NCBI GenBank assembly: GCA_018993155.1
Contig: JAGKSX010000023.1
Coordinates: 1-52,152, forward strand
Direction: 5' to 3'
Source of the DNA: Hydrogenophaga sp.
GTDB lineage: Bacteria; Pseudomonadota; Gammaproteobacteria; Burkholderiales; Burkholderiaceae_C
Length of the DNA: 52,152 bases
The translations under genes were made by a program, and so were the position numbers. How positions within the stretch are numbered: the stretch's first letter is position 1; every line of letters starts with the position of its first letter. Positions 9,091-17,722 of the stretch are shown here, in pieces. A model generated the notes under the pieces. The model had not been told where the DNA came from and searched no databases. It saw only the letters and a program-made list of their open reading frames with translations.

Positions 9091-11526
9091 ATGCAATTTC
9101 CCGAATCCTGGCTGCGTGCCTTCTGCAACCCACCCCTGACCAGCCAGCAACTGGCCGATACCCTGACCATGGCCGGTCTGGAGGTCGAAGAGCTGGAGCC
9201 GGTGGCGCCCCCGTTCACCAAGGTGGTGGTGGGCGAGATCAAGGACGCCGTGCAACACCCCAATGCCGATCGCCTGCGCGTGTGCCAGGTGGACGTGGGG
9301 CAGGGCAGTCTGCTCAACATCGTCTGTGGTGCGCCCAATGCCCGCGTAGGGATCAAGGTGCCTTGCGCGCTGGTGGGCGCCGAGCTGCCACCCGGTGACG
9401 ACGGCAAGCCGTTCCAGATCAAGCTGGGCAAGCTGCGCGGCGTGGAGAGCCAGGGCATGCTGTGCTCGGCGCGCGAGCTCAAGCTGTCCGACGAACACGG
9501 CGGCCTGCTGGAGCTGCCGGCCGATGCCCCGGTGGGGCGCGACATTCGCGAACAGCTGGCGCTGGACGACATGCTGTTCACGCTCAAGCTCACGCCCAAC
9601 CTGGCGCATTGCCTGAGCGTGTACGGCATTGCCCGCGAGGTGTCGGCGCTCACCGGCTCACCGCTGATCGAGCCAGTATTTCCGTCGGTGGCGGCACCGC
9701 TGCAGGACCGCCTGCCGGTGCGCGTGGAGGCGCCGGACCTGTGCGGGCGTTTCACCGGGCGCATCGTGCGCGGCGTGAACACCCGCGCCACGACGCCCGC
9801 CTGGATGGTGGATCGCCTGGCCCGCTGCGGCCAGCGCAGCGTTTCCCCGCTGGTGGACATCTCCAACTACGTGATGTTCGAGCTGGGGCGCCCGTCCCAC
9901 ATCTTTGACCTCGACAAGATCCACGGTGGCCTGCAGGTGCGTTGGGGCCGGGAAGGCGAATCGCTCAAGCTGCTCAATGGCAACACGGTTACGGTGGACG
10001 CGCAGGTTGGTGTGATCGCCGACGATCAAAGCGTTGAATCGCTGGCCGGCATCATGGGCGGCGACTCCACGGCCGTGTCGGACGACACGCAGAACATCTA
10101 CATCGAAGCCGCGTTCTGGTGGCCCAAGTCCATTGCGGGCCGTTCGCGCCGCTACAACTTCTCCACCGACGCCGGTCACCGTTTCGAGCGCGGTGTGGAC
10201 CCGTCCACCACGCGCGAGCACGTGGAGCGCATCACGCAGCTGGTGCTGGACATCTGCGGCGGTCAGGCCGCCGTGCTGGACGACCACGTGGTGCAGCTGC
10301 CCACGCCGCAACCCGTGAGCCTGCGGGTGGCGCGCGCGGCCAAGGTCATCGGCATGCCGGTCGACCAGGCCCAATGCGCGGGTGCCCTGCGCCGCCTGGG
10401 CTTGCCAGTGGAAGAGGGCGATGGCGTGCTCACGGTCATGCCGCCCGCCTACCGTTTCGACCTGCAGATCGAAGAAGACCTGATCGAAGAGGTCGCCCGC
10501 ATCGTCGGCTACGAGAAGTTGCCCGACACGCCGCCGCTGGCGCCCATCACCGCCAAGATCCGCACCGAGGCGCGCCGCGGTCCGTTTGCGGTGCGCCGCA
10601 GCCTGGCCCAGCTGGGCTATCAGGAAACCATCAACTTCAGTTTCGTGGAAGAGCGCTGGGAGCGCGAGCTGGCCGGCAATGCCGATCCGATCCGCCTGCT
10701 GAACCCGATCGCCAGCCAGATGAGCGTGATGCGTTCGTCGCTGCTGGGCAGCTTGCTGGCGGTCTTGAAGTTCAACCTGGACCGGCGGACCGATCGCGTG
10801 CGCCTGTTCGAAGTCGGGCGCGTGTTCTTCAAGGACGCCTCCGTCGTCGAGAGCGACACGACCGTGGCCGGCTTCCGCCAGCCCATGCGCGTGGCCGGCC
10901 TGGCCTACGGTGCCACCGATATGCTTCAATGGGGCACGCCTGAACGTGCCGTGGACTTCTTCGATGTGAAGGGTGATGTGCAGGCCTTGCTGGCCCCGCG
11001 CCGGCCCGAGTTCAAGGTGGCCGAACACCCGGCGATGCACCCAGGGCGCTGCGCCAGCGTCTGGCTGGACGACCGCTGCATCGGCCATGTCGGCGAACTG
11101 CACCCCCGCTGGCGTCAGGGCTACGACGTGGCTCAGGCGCCCGTGATGTTCGAGCTGGAGCTCGATGCCGTGCTGGACCGCCCCGTGCCGGCCTACCAGG
11201 CGGTGAGCCGCCACCAGGCGGTGGAGCGCGATCTGGCCATCGTGGTCAAGGAGTCGGTGACCTACGCCGCCGTGCTGGAGGCGATCCGCGCGCCGGCCAG
11301 CCCCTGGTTGCGCGACGTCGTGCTGTTCGACGTGTACCGGCCCAAGAAGCAGGCGTCGTCCGGGAGCACGCCCGCGGGGTCGCTGGCCGTGGATGAAAAA
11401 AGCCTCGCGGTGCGGCTGGTGCTCAACCGCGACGACGCTACACTGACCGAAGAGGACATTGACGCGACCGTCAACGCCGCCGTCGAGGCGGTGGCCCAGC
11501 GTGTGGCTGGCCGGTTGCGCGCCTGA
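9091..11526 (+). CDS. pheT: Phenylalanyl-tRNA synthetase beta subunit
   Basis: 811 residues, the usual bacterial length. The N-terminal B1/EMAP-like tRNA-binding domain (VVVGEIKDAVQHPNADRLRVC) is followed by the B3/B4 editing domain, B5 (VARIVGYEKLPDTPP), the catalytic-like core and the C-terminal FDX-ACB domain (SRHQAVERDLAIVVKESVTY). It pairs with pheS, and ihfA begins 25 nt downstream, as in many proteobacteria. Confidence 0.98.
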   Translation: MQFPESWLRAFCNPPLTSQQLADTLTMAGLEVEELEPVAPPFTKVVVGEIKDAVQHPNADRLRVCQVDVGQGSLLNIVCGAPNARVGIKVPCALVGAELPPGDDGKPFQIKLGKLRGVESQGMLCSARELKLSDEHGGLLELPADAPVGRDIREQLALDDMLFTLKLTPNLAHCLSVYGIAREVSALTGSPLIEPVFPSVAAPLQDRLPVRVEAPDLCGRFTGRIVRGVNTRATTPAWMVDRLARCGQRSVSPLVDISNYVMFELGRPSHIFDLDKIHGGLQVRWGREGESLKLLNGNTVTVDAQVGVIADDQSVESLAGIMGGDSTAVSDDTQNIYIEAAFWWPKSIAGRSRRYNFSTDAGHRFERGVDPSTTREHVERITQLVLDICGGQAAVLDDHVVQLPTPQPVSLRVARAAKVIGMPVDQAQCAGALRRLGLPVEEGDGVLTVMPPAYRFDLQIEEDLIEEVARIVGYEKLPDTPPLAPITAKIRTEARRGPFAVRRSLAQLGYQETINFSFVEERWERELAGNADPIRLLNPIASQMSVMRSSLLGSLLAVLKFNLDRRTDRVRLFEVGRVFFKDASVVESDTTVAGFRQPMRVAGLAYGATDMLQWGTPERAVDFFDVKGDVQALLAPRRPEFKVAEHPAMHPGRCASVWLDDRCIGHVGELHPRWRQGYDVAQAPVMFELELDAVLDRPVPAYQAVSRHQAVERDLAIVVKESVTYAAVLEAIRAPASPWLRDVVLFDVYRPKKQASSGSTPAGSLAVDEKSLAVRLVLNRDDATLTEEDIDATVNAAVEAVAQRVAGRLRA

Positions 11527-11551
11527 TACGAACAAAATGGAGAATGCCCGC

Positions 11552-11878
11552 ATGGAACTCGCCGTGGAAAGCCTGGAAACGCCTGCCCTGACCAAGGCAC
11601 AGCTCGCCGAGCTGCTGTTCGACCAGATTGGCCTGAACAAGCGCGAATCCAAGGACATGATCGATGCCTTCTTCGATCTGATCACCGACAGCCTGGTGGA
11701 CGGCACCGACGTGAAGATTTCAGGTTTTGGCAATTTCCAGATCCGCACCAAGGCGCCCAGGCCCGGGCGCAACCCGAGAACGGGTGAGCCCGTGGCCATC
11801 GAAGCGCGTCGTGTGGTGACCTTCCACGCCAGTCCCAAGCTCAAGGAGCAGGTGCAGACCGCCATCATTGGGGGTTGA
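11552..11878 (+). CDS. ihfA: Integration host factor alpha subunit
   Basis: 108 residues of the HU/IHF family: LTKAQLAELLFDQIGLNKRE, then the signature FGNFQIRTKAPRPGRNPRTG covering the DNA-intercalating arm. With IhfB (not here) it bends DNA. An ATG at 11552 is chosen because GGAG lies 9 nt upstream; an ATG at 11537 would add five residues. It follows pheT, the usual context, and ends at a strong terminator. Confidence 0.96.
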   Translation: MELAVESLETPALTKAQLAELLFDQIGLNKRESKDMIDAFFDLITDSLVDGTDVKISGFGNFQIRTKAPRPGRNPRTGEPVAIEARRVVTFHASPKLKEQVQTAIIGG

Positions 11879-11932
11879 GCGCACCCTGGGACGACAGCGG
11901 CCGACCGGCCGCCACTGCGGTCTTCACAACAC

Positions 11933-11958
11933 AAAACGCCCCGACTTGGGGCGTTTTT
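11933..11958 (+). terminator. Terminator after ihfA
   Basis: A CGCCCC/GGGGCG stem extended by A/T pairs around a GACTT loop, followed by TTTTT. It ends the thrS-to-ihfA unit. Confidence 0.88.
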
Positions 11959-12069
11959 GTTGGTGGGCGGGGCCGTTGCAACATTTCACACGGAAATGTT
12001 CACCATGCCGTGCACACACGCACCAGTTAGAGTAGATTTCAAGGTTCGGTCCGTACCGCCTTGATTTTC

Positions 12070-12522
12070 ATGGAAAAAACGCTCCCACCCATTCCCGCCA
12101 AGCGCTACTTCACCATTGGTGAAGTGGGCGAGCTGTGTGGCGTCAAGCCGCACGTGCTGCGGTACTGGGAGCAGGAGTTCACACAGCTCAGGCCCATGAA
12201 GCGGCGCGGCAATCGCCGTTATTACCAGCACCATGAGGTGTTGATGATCCGCCGCATCCGCGAGCTTCTGTACGACCAGGGGTTCACCATCAGCGGTGCA
12301 CGCAACAAGCTGCAGGAAATCGTTCAGGCCGAGCGCGACAAGCGCCGCAACGAGGAAGATGAAGCCATTGACGTGATCGACCTCGATGAAGTTGTTCATG
12401 GTGATGTGGTGATCCCCCTGATCGAAGCCGAATACCCCGTGCACACCGGTTCGGGTGGCCTCCTGCACGACGTTCGGCGTGAACTGCTTGAAATTCGTGA
12501 GCTTCTGAGGCACTCTGCCTGA
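12070..12522 (+). CDS. MerR family transcriptional regulator
   Basis: 150 residues. The winged-HTH is at the N-terminus: YFTIGEVGELCGVKPHVLRYWEQEF, then RGNRRYYQHHEVLMIRRI. A helical dimer segment follows, ending acidic, with no Cys-rich metal site. This MerR-like gene commonly follows ihfA in betaproteobacteria; its target is unknown. The ATG at 12070 is preferred over a TTG at 12061. Confidence 0.88.
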   Translation: MEKTLPPIPAKRYFTIGEVGELCGVKPHVLRYWEQEFTQLRPMKRRGNRRYYQHHEVLMIRRIRELLYDQGFTISGARNKLQEIVQAERDKRRNEEDEAIDVIDLDEVVHGDVVIPLIEAEYPVHTGSGGLLHDVRRELLEIRELLRHSA

Positions 12523-12541
12523 TTTGCCCTCATTTGGACGC

Positions 12542-12547
12542 TATAAT
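12542..12547 (+). promoter_or_regulatory. -10 element of the tRNA-Pro gene
   Basis: A consensus TATAAT ends 11 nt before the tRNA 5' end. No good -35 at 17-bp spacing was seen. Confidence 0.6.
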
Positions 12548-12558
12548 TTGAGGCTTGT

Positions 12559-12635
12559 CGGCGTGTAGCGCAGCCTGGTAGCGCACTTGCATGGGGTGCA
12601 AGGGGTCGCGAGTTCGAATCCCGCCACGCCGACCA
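12559..12635 (+). tRNA. tRNA-Pro (anticodon GGG)
   Basis: The acceptor CGGCGTG pairs with CACGCCG and the 3' CCA is encoded. The anticodon arm is CTTGC-ATGGGGT-GCAAG, giving anticodon GGG. The T arm carries GTTCGAATC. Total 77 nt. It is followed at once by a strong terminator. No integrated element is attached, although tRNA 3' ends are frequent integration sites. Confidence 0.97.
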
Positions 12636-12644
12636 TTTTTACGA

Positions 12645-12674
12645 AAGCCCGGAATCGAAAGATTCCGGGCTTTT
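12645..12674 (+). terminator. Terminator after tRNA-Pro
   Basis: AAGCCCGGAATC and GATTCCGGGCTT form a perfect stem with a GAAA tetraloop, followed by TTTT. Confidence 0.92.
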
Positions 12675-12835
12675 CTGTTTTTGGCCCCGCGGAAAAACCG
12701 AATCCCAGGAAAATCAAAACGCTTTACGCACTTGTTGAGAAAGTGCTGTCAAATGGTCACGCGGATCTGACAGAATTCTCCCCACTTTGAGGGAGCGCCA
12801 AACCGGCAATATGTCCGCTTTTGACCCGTATTTGC

Positions 12836-12863
12836 TTACTTTTTGTTGCGCGTGGTCTATACT
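12836..12863 (+). promoter_or_regulatory. Putative sigma-70 promoter of the GYWKN/HprK-like operon
   Basis: TTACTT at 12836 and TATACT at 12858, with a 16-bp spacer, lie about 75 bp upstream of the first gene. The -10 matches five of six bases and the -35 is weak. The rest of the 263-bp gap after the tRNA terminator shows no other feature. Confidence 0.4.
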
Positions 12864-12938
12864 TGCGCTACCAAAGGCTCAAGCACCCATTGGGCTTCCA
12901 TCCGCACCTGGGCCTGTCTTGCAAGAGAGGTAAACAAG

Positions 12939-13526
12939 ATGATCGATTCTTCCACTCCGTCTCAGCAACCCGCTTCTGGCGTGTCGCGTCGCCGTCTGGT
13001 GCGCGCAGGTCTGTCGGCTGCTCCTGTGATGGCCGCCTTGAAGAGCAACAGCGTGCTGGCTGGTGACCATACCTGCATCCGCCCGTCGTCGTTCTCGTCG
13101 CTGGCCGCTGCGCACATGAAGGTCAGCCAGGGGCGCGCGATCAAGACCGACTACGAATGCAAGTCGCATGGCTACTGGAAGAACAGCGAAGCGGGCTTGG
13201 CGACGAAGTTCAAGGAAACCAAGTTCCTGTCCACGACCACAGGCTTCACTCGCGATCCCGGCAACGTCTACGGCAAGATGACGATCCAGGAAGTGCTCGA
13301 CCAGGGCGGCAACCGCAACAACGCGGCATTGGCGCGCCATGTGGCGGCCGCTTTCCTGACGGCCACCGCGTTCAACAACGATTCGACGCGCGTGCTCTTG
13401 ACCAAGAGCCAGTGCCGCGCGATCTGGAATGGTCAAGGTGTGTGGTCGCCCTTTGCGGGGACGACCTGGACGCTGTCGCAGACGATGGCCTACTTTGACA
13501 TGATCTACGGTCCAGCCTTCCTGTGA
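12939..13526 (+). CDS. Tat-signal secreted protein with GYWKN motif
   Basis: 195 residues. The N-terminus carries a twin-arginine-like signal (SRRRLVRAG followed by a modest hydrophobic stretch ending near VLAGDH), so export by Tat is likely. The mature part has CKSHGYWKNS at about residues 75-84. It is followed by YGKMTIQEVLDQGGNRNNAA and ARHVAAAFLTA, the pattern of GYWKNH-type domains in bacterial surface proteins. Three Cys lie in the mature part. It is the first gene of an overlapping operon (its TGA overlaps the next GTG), so it may be the substrate of the PqqD/HprK-like machinery. I know no biochemical function. A longer upstream frame is rejected because it would put 32 residues before the signal. 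Confidence 0.78.
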   Translation: MIDSSTPSQQPASGVSRRRLVRAGLSAAPVMAALKSNSVLAGDHTCIRPSSFSSLAAAHMKVSQGRAIKTDYECKSHGYWKNSEAGLATKFKETKFLSTTTGFTRDPGNVYGKMTIQEVLDQGGNRNNAALARHVAAAFLTATAFNNDSTRVLLTKSQCRAIWNGQGVWSPFAGTTWTLSQTMAYFDMIYGPAFL

Positions 13527-13816
13527 CCCTGGCTCAGGCTCAGGTCAACTTCGGTTGTGCCCGGGCCGATCATTTCGCGATTCAGCATTGGCCGGATGGT
13601 GTGGTCGTGTACGACGACGCCAGCGGCAGTCTTCACGCGCTGACACCCATCGCTGGCGAGGCGTTTGGCCTGATCCAGGCCGGGCAGGCCCGCGATGCCC
13701 AAAGCCTTGCCCAGGCCATGGGCCTTGTCGAGCCCGCGGCCGAGGAACTGGACATGCTGCAGTCCTTGCTTGTGCAATTCGAGTCCATGGGTCTGGTCGA
13801 GTGCACGCAGGGGTAA
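13523..13816 (+). CDS. HPr-rel-A system PqqD-family peptide chaperone
   Basis: 97 residues with the PqqD-like winged-helix pattern: WPDGVVVYDDASGSLHALTP, then EAFGLIQ, then a helical C-terminus. PqqD proteins bind precursor peptides for modifying enzymes. The version next to an HprK-related kinase belongs to the uncharacterised HPr-rel-A cassette. A GTG start overlaps the previous stop (GTGA). The target peptide is not known; the co-transcribed Tat protein is the obvious candidate. Confidence 0.8.
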   Translation: MTLAQAQVNFGCARADHFAIQHWPDGVVVYDDASGSLHALTPIAGEAFGLIQAGQARDAQSLAQAMGLVEPAAEELDMLQSLLVQFESMGLVECTQG

Positions 13817-14733
13817 GGTCCACGCAGGCGCTGGCCGCACTCCCACCAGCGGAACTGGCGCACCGCCTGCGTTCCGACGGTCTCTTTCTGCGCGTCCCCC
13901 CCTTTGTCATGCACATTCGCAGCCCCATTCCGGTGGTTGCGCAGGGTCTGCAGGCGCTCTATCCCGACCATGAGGTGTTGACGGGGGACGACGTTTTTGC
14001 CGACTTCCACGTGAAGGTGAAGCCCAAGCGGCACCTGCTCAAGACGGTCTGTGTGTTCGAGATGGACGGCTTCCAGCCGTTCACGCCCCTGGCGCACGGC
14101 GAGGCGTTCGCGTTCCTGGAGTGGGGCATGAACTGGTGCGTGACCAGCTATTGCCACACCTGGATCACGATCCATTCGGCGGTGCTGGAGCGGGGCGGGC
14201 GGGTGCTCGTCCTGCCGGCGCCACCGGGCTCGGGCAAGAGCACATTGTGCGCGGCCCTCATGCTGAGTGGCTGGCGTCTGTTGTCCGACGAAATGGCCTT
14301 GCTCGATCCGGTGTCGGGCCTGGTGACGCCGTCGCCACGCCCCGTGAGCCTGAAGAACGAGTCGATCGAGGTCATCCGGAAGCGGGCGCCCAATGCGAAC
14401 TTCGGGCCGGTGGCCCGGGACACGATGAAGGGCACGGTGGCGCATATGCGCATTTCGCCAGACAGCCTCGCGCGCGCAGACCAGGCGGCCCGGCCGGCCT
14501 GGGTGGTCTTCCCCCAGTTCAAGCGAGAGGCCCCGCTGACCGTGGAAGCGCGTCCCAGGCCCAGTGCGCTGGTGGAGCTTGCGTCCAACAGTTTCAACCA
14601 CCACGTGCATGGGCGTGCTGGCTTTCAGGCCTTGGCGGCGCTGGTGGACGAGTGCGGCTGCCATGACTTGCAATACGGCCACCTCGACGAGGCCATTGCC
14701 TGGTTCGAGGCCCTGGCCGCCACACCCGCATGA
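13801..14733 (+). CDS. HprK-related kinase A
   Basis: 310 residues from a GTG at 13801 that overlaps the PqqD gene by 16 nt. The P-loop PPGSGKST is at about residues 141-148 and LLSDEMALL at about 160 resembles the HPr kinase Walker B/base region; PRPVSLKNES and a late FNHHVHG follow. It resembles the C-terminal kinase domain of HprK/P but no HPr or PTS gene is nearby, so the target is probably not HPr. It sits between the PqqD-like and nucleotidyltransferase genes, the HPr-rel-A order. The start could be a few codons later; there is no ATG before the conserved part. Confidence 0.85.
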   Translation: MHAGVRSTQALAALPPAELAHRLRSDGLFLRVPPFVMHIRSPIPVVAQGLQALYPDHEVLTGDDVFADFHVKVKPKRHLLKTVCVFEMDGFQPFTPLAHGEAFAFLEWGMNWCVTSYCHTWITIHSAVLERGGRVLVLPAPPGSGKSTLCAALMLSGWRLLSDEMALLDPVSGLVTPSPRPVSLKNESIEVIRKRAPNANFGPVARDTMKGTVAHMRISPDSLARADQAARPAWVVFPQFKREAPLTVEARPRPSALVELASNSFNHHVHGRAGFQALAALVDECGCHDLQYGHLDEAIAWFEALAATPA

Positions 14734-15836
14734 CGCTGCCCCGCATCGACACCCTCGTGGCAGCCCTGAAACAGCCGGACAGCCTGGCCGCCTTGGGCCC
14801 AGGCGCCTGGGATCTGCTCATCCGCCAGGCCCGTCAGGCCGACGTGCTCGCCCGCATTGGCAGCGGTGCCCAGGCCTCGGGCGACTGGGATCGTTTGCCA
14901 GCGGCGCCCCGACGGCATCTCGGCTCGGCCATGGCGCTGGCGGCCCGACAGCACACCGAGCTGCGCTACGAGGTGGTCGAGATTGCGCGCGCGCTGGAGC
15001 CCATGGGTTTGCCGGTGGTGCTGCTCAAGGGGGCGGCCTACGCCATGGCCGGGCTGGATGCGTCGCGGGGCCGTATGGTGTCGGACGTGGACATCCTGGT
15101 GCCCAGGCAGCGCCTGGCGGAGGTGGAGTCGGCGCTGATGATGGGTGGCTGGGTGTCCATGAACCGCGACGCCTACGACCAGCGCTACTACCGCACCTGG
15201 ATGCACGAGCTGCCGCCGCTCAAGCACATGAAGCGTGGCACGGTGCTCGATGTCCACCACGCCATCATGCCGCTGACAGCCCGGCTCAAGCCCGACTCCG
15301 ATCTGCTCTTGGCCAGTGCCCGGCCGGCGGGTGACGATCCGCGCATTCAGGTGCTGTGCCCGGCCGACATGGTGCTGCACAGCGCGGCGCACCTGTTCCA
15401 TGAGGGCGATCTGGAACTGGGTCTTCGGGGTCTGGTCGATCTGGAGGCGTTGCTGCGCGAGTTCGCCGCGAATCCGGACTTCTGGCCCGAACTGCTTGCG
15501 CGGGCTCGCGCCTTGCAGCTGGAATGGCCCCTGCACCAGGCCTTGCGCTATGTCGGCCTGCTGCTCGATGCACCCATCCCCCCGGCGGTGACTGAGGCGC
15601 TGCGCGCCAGCCCCGCTGTGCGCATGGCGCCCTGGCGCCAGCGCGTGATGGATGCGCTCTTCCTGCGCGCCTTGCGCCCCGCCCATGCGTCCGCATCGGA
15701 TGGATGGACGCCCGCCGCCCGGTTCGTCCTGTACCTGCGCGGTCATTGGCTGCGCATGCCGCCGGTCATGTTGGTGTGGCATCTGCTGCGCAAGCTGGTC
15801 AAATCAATGCGGGCCGAGCCCGTGGACGCGAAATGA
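14730..15836 (+). CDS. Nucleotidyltransferase-fold family protein (PF14907 type)
   Basis: 368 residues. LPVVLLKGAAYAMAGLD and RMVSDVDILVP at about residues 93-130 carry the nucleotidyltransferase core with a DxD motif (DVD), and DVHHAIMP follows near residue 175. Members of this family occur with HprK-related kinases and PqqD-like proteins; nucleotidyl transfer to a peptide, sugar or lipid is possible but unproven. The ATG overlaps the kinase stop by 4 nt (ATGA). Confidence 0.85.
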   Translation: MTLPRIDTLVAALKQPDSLAALGPGAWDLLIRQARQADVLARIGSGAQASGDWDRLPAAPRRHLGSAMALAARQHTELRYEVVEIARALEPMGLPVVLLKGAAYAMAGLDASRGRMVSDVDILVPRQRLAEVESALMMGGWVSMNRDAYDQRYYRTWMHELPPLKHMKRGTVLDVHHAIMPLTARLKPDSDLLLASARPAGDDPRIQVLCPADMVLHSAAHLFHEGDLELGLRGLVDLEALLREFAANPDFWPELLARARALQLEWPLHQALRYVGLLLDAPIPPAVTEALRASPAVRMAPWRQRVMDALFLRALRPAHASASDGWTPAARFVLYLRGHWLRMPPVMLVWHLLRKLVKSMRAEPVDAK

Positions 15837-16594
15837 AGCGACGCCTTTTCCTTGCTTTGGGCCTCGGGATGATCGCTCTCCTGGGCGGGGCCGGCGCCTG
15901 GGCGGGGTTGGCTGACACGGTGGTGCGCGTGAAGCCGTCCGTGGTGCTGGTCGGCACGTTCAGGAGCACGGACAACCCGCGGTTTCAACTGCGGGGCGCG
16001 GGCTTTCTGGTCGCGCGCGGTGATCTGGTGGTGACCAATGCCCATGTGCTGCCGTCGGAGGCCGACGAGGCGTCGCTGGTGGTCCAGGTGCGCGTGGGGC
16101 AGGGCGATTGGCAGATGCGCACGGCCACGGTGCTGGAGACCGATGTGGCGCGCGACCTGACGCTGCTGCGCGTGTCGGGCGCGCCCGGGCCCGCGCTCAA
16201 GATCGGCGATTCCCGGCGCGTGAGAGAGGGCGATGACCTGGCCTTCATGGGTTTTCCGATTGGAGGCTCATTGGGGTTCTCGCATGTCACGCACCGCGCG
16301 ACCGTGTCCACCATCACCTCGGCGGCGTTGCCCAGCCCGTCGGCAGAGCGGCTGCGCGAGCAAGCCATCCGCAGCCTGCGCAATGGCACTTTCGACATCT
16401 TCCAGCTCGACGCCACGGCCTATCCGGGCAACAGCGGCGGGCCCTTGTTCGATCCGGACACGGGCGAGGTGATGGGGGTGATGAACATGGTGCTCATCAA
16501 GAACACGCGCGAATCGGCGCTGAGCCAGCCCTCCGGCATCTCGTATGCCATACCCGCGCGCTATGTGCAGGAACTGGTGGATCGCCACCGCTGA
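15833..16594 (+). CDS. Trypsin-like serine protease (S1C/Deg type), secreted
   Basis: 253 residues. The N-terminal signal or anchor MKRRLFLALGLGMIALLGGA indicates export. The triad is visible: His in VVTNAHVLP, Asp in DVARDLTLLRV, and Ser in YPGNSGGPLFD. No PDZ domain follows, unlike DegP. The start overlaps the previous stop (ATGA), so it belongs to the HPr-rel-A operon. A role in cutting the Tat-exported protein at 12,939 is an inference from linkage. Confidence 0.88.
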   Translation: MKRRLFLALGLGMIALLGGAGAWAGLADTVVRVKPSVVLVGTFRSTDNPRFQLRGAGFLVARGDLVVTNAHVLPSEADEASLVVQVRVGQGDWQMRTATVLETDVARDLTLLRVSGAPGPALKIGDSRRVREGDDLAFMGFPIGGSLGFSHVTHRATVSTITSAALPSPSAERLREQAIRSLRNGTFDIFQLDATAYPGNSGGPLFDPDTGEVMGVMNMVLIKNTRESALSQPSGISYAIPARYVQELVDRHR

Positions 16595-16603
16595 GGCCTT
16601 TCC

Positions 16604-17722
16604 ATGAGCGCTGCGATCGAACAGGTCGATGCCCTGGTGGTGGGCGCCGGTGTGGTGGGGCTCGCCGTGGCGCGTGCCCTGGCGCTGGCGGGGCGCGAGG
16701 TGATGGCGCTCGAGCGCGAGGCCGACATTGGCACGGGCACGAGTTCGCGCAACAGCGAGGTCATTCACGCCGGCATCTACTACCCGGCGGGCTCGCTCAA
16801 GGCGCAACTCTGCGTTCAGGGCAAGCAGGCCCTGTACGCCTATTGCGCGGAGCGGGGCATCGCCCATCAGCGTTGCGGAAAGCTCATCGTGGCCAACACG
16901 GCTTCGCAGCTGGCGGCGTTGCCATCGATCATCGAGAAGGCCCGTGCGAACGGGGTGCACGACCTGCTGCTGCTCAACCGCGAGCAGGCGCTTGAACTCG
17001 AACCGCAGCTGGCGTGCCTGGGTGCGGTGCATTCACCTTCCACGGGCATTGTGGACAGCCATGGCCTGATGCTCTCGCTGCAAGGCGATCTGGAGAACGC
17101 GGGCGGCATGGTGGTGTGCCACGCGCAGGTGGATCACCTCGCGGCAACCGATGCCGGCATCGACGTGCAGACCGTCGACGGCACGCGCCTGCGGGCGCGC
17201 ACGGTGATCAATGCCGCCGGTCTCGGTGCCTGCGATCTGGCCCTGCGCGTCCGCGGATTGGCAGCCGACCACGTGCCCAGGGCCTGGTTTGCGAAGGGCA
17301 ACTATTTCACCCTGTCGGGCCGATCCCCTTTCGAGCATCTGATCTACCCCGCGCCCGAGCCGGACAAGCACCTGGCCGGTCTGGGCGTGCACCTCACGCT
17401 GGACCTGGGAGGGCAGGCCAAGTTCGGACCGGACGTGCAGTGGGTCGATCGGGCCGACGACCTGCAGGTGGACCCGGCCCGGGGTGAGGCGTTCTATGCA
17501 GAGGTCCGCCGCTACTGGCCCGGCTTGCCCGATGGTGCCTTGCAGCCGGGCTATGCGGGCATGCGGCCCAAGATCAGCGGGCCGCATGAGCCAGCGGCCG
17601 ACTTCGTGATCCAGGGGCCGGCGGTGCATGGGGTGCCGGGGCTGGTCAACCTGTTCGGCATCGAGTCCCCGGGCCTGACCAGTTGCCTGGCCATCGCGAA
17701 CCAAGTGCTTGCGCTGGCCTGA
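16604..17722 (+). CDS. FAD-dependent oxidoreductase, L-2-hydroxyglutarate oxidase-like
   Basis: 372 residues of the DAO fold. The dinucleotide-binding [17 protein letters not shown] lies at about residues 14-30. [18 protein letters not shown] is typical of LhgO/L2HGDH-type enzymes, and [20 protein letters not shown] lies near the C-terminus. It probably oxidises a 2-hydroxyacid such as L-2-hydroxyglutarate. It begins 9 nt after the protease and may share its transcript, but a metabolic role is more likely than a role in peptide maturation. Its stop directly abuts the convergent pyrD stop. Confidence 0.85.
   Translation: MSAAIEQVDALVVGAGVVGLAVARALALAGREVMALEREADIGTGTSSRNSEVIHAGIYYPAGSLKAQLCVQGKQALYAYCAERGIAHQRCGKLIVANTASQLAALPSIIEKARANGVHDLLLLNREQALELEPQLACLGAVHSPSTGIVDSHGLMLSLQGDLENAGGMVVCHAQVDHLAATDAGIDVQTVDGTRLRARTVINAAGLGACDLALRVRGLAADHVPRAWFAKGNYFTLSGRSPFEHLIYPAPEPDKHLAGLGVHLTLDLGGQAKFGPDVQWVDRADDLQVDPARGEAFYAEVRRYWPGLPDGALQPGYAGMRPKISGPHEPAADFVIQGPAVHGVPGLVNLFGIESPGLTSCLAIANQVLALA

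Noticed and set aside
12559-12635. tRNA-Pro as an integration site
   Set aside because: No integrase, duplicated tRNA end or phage gene is nearby.
12821-12938. Small peptide gene before the GYWKN protein
   Set aside because: Open frames here use TTG starts without ribosome sites and overlap the promoter; no peptide-like conservation is visible.
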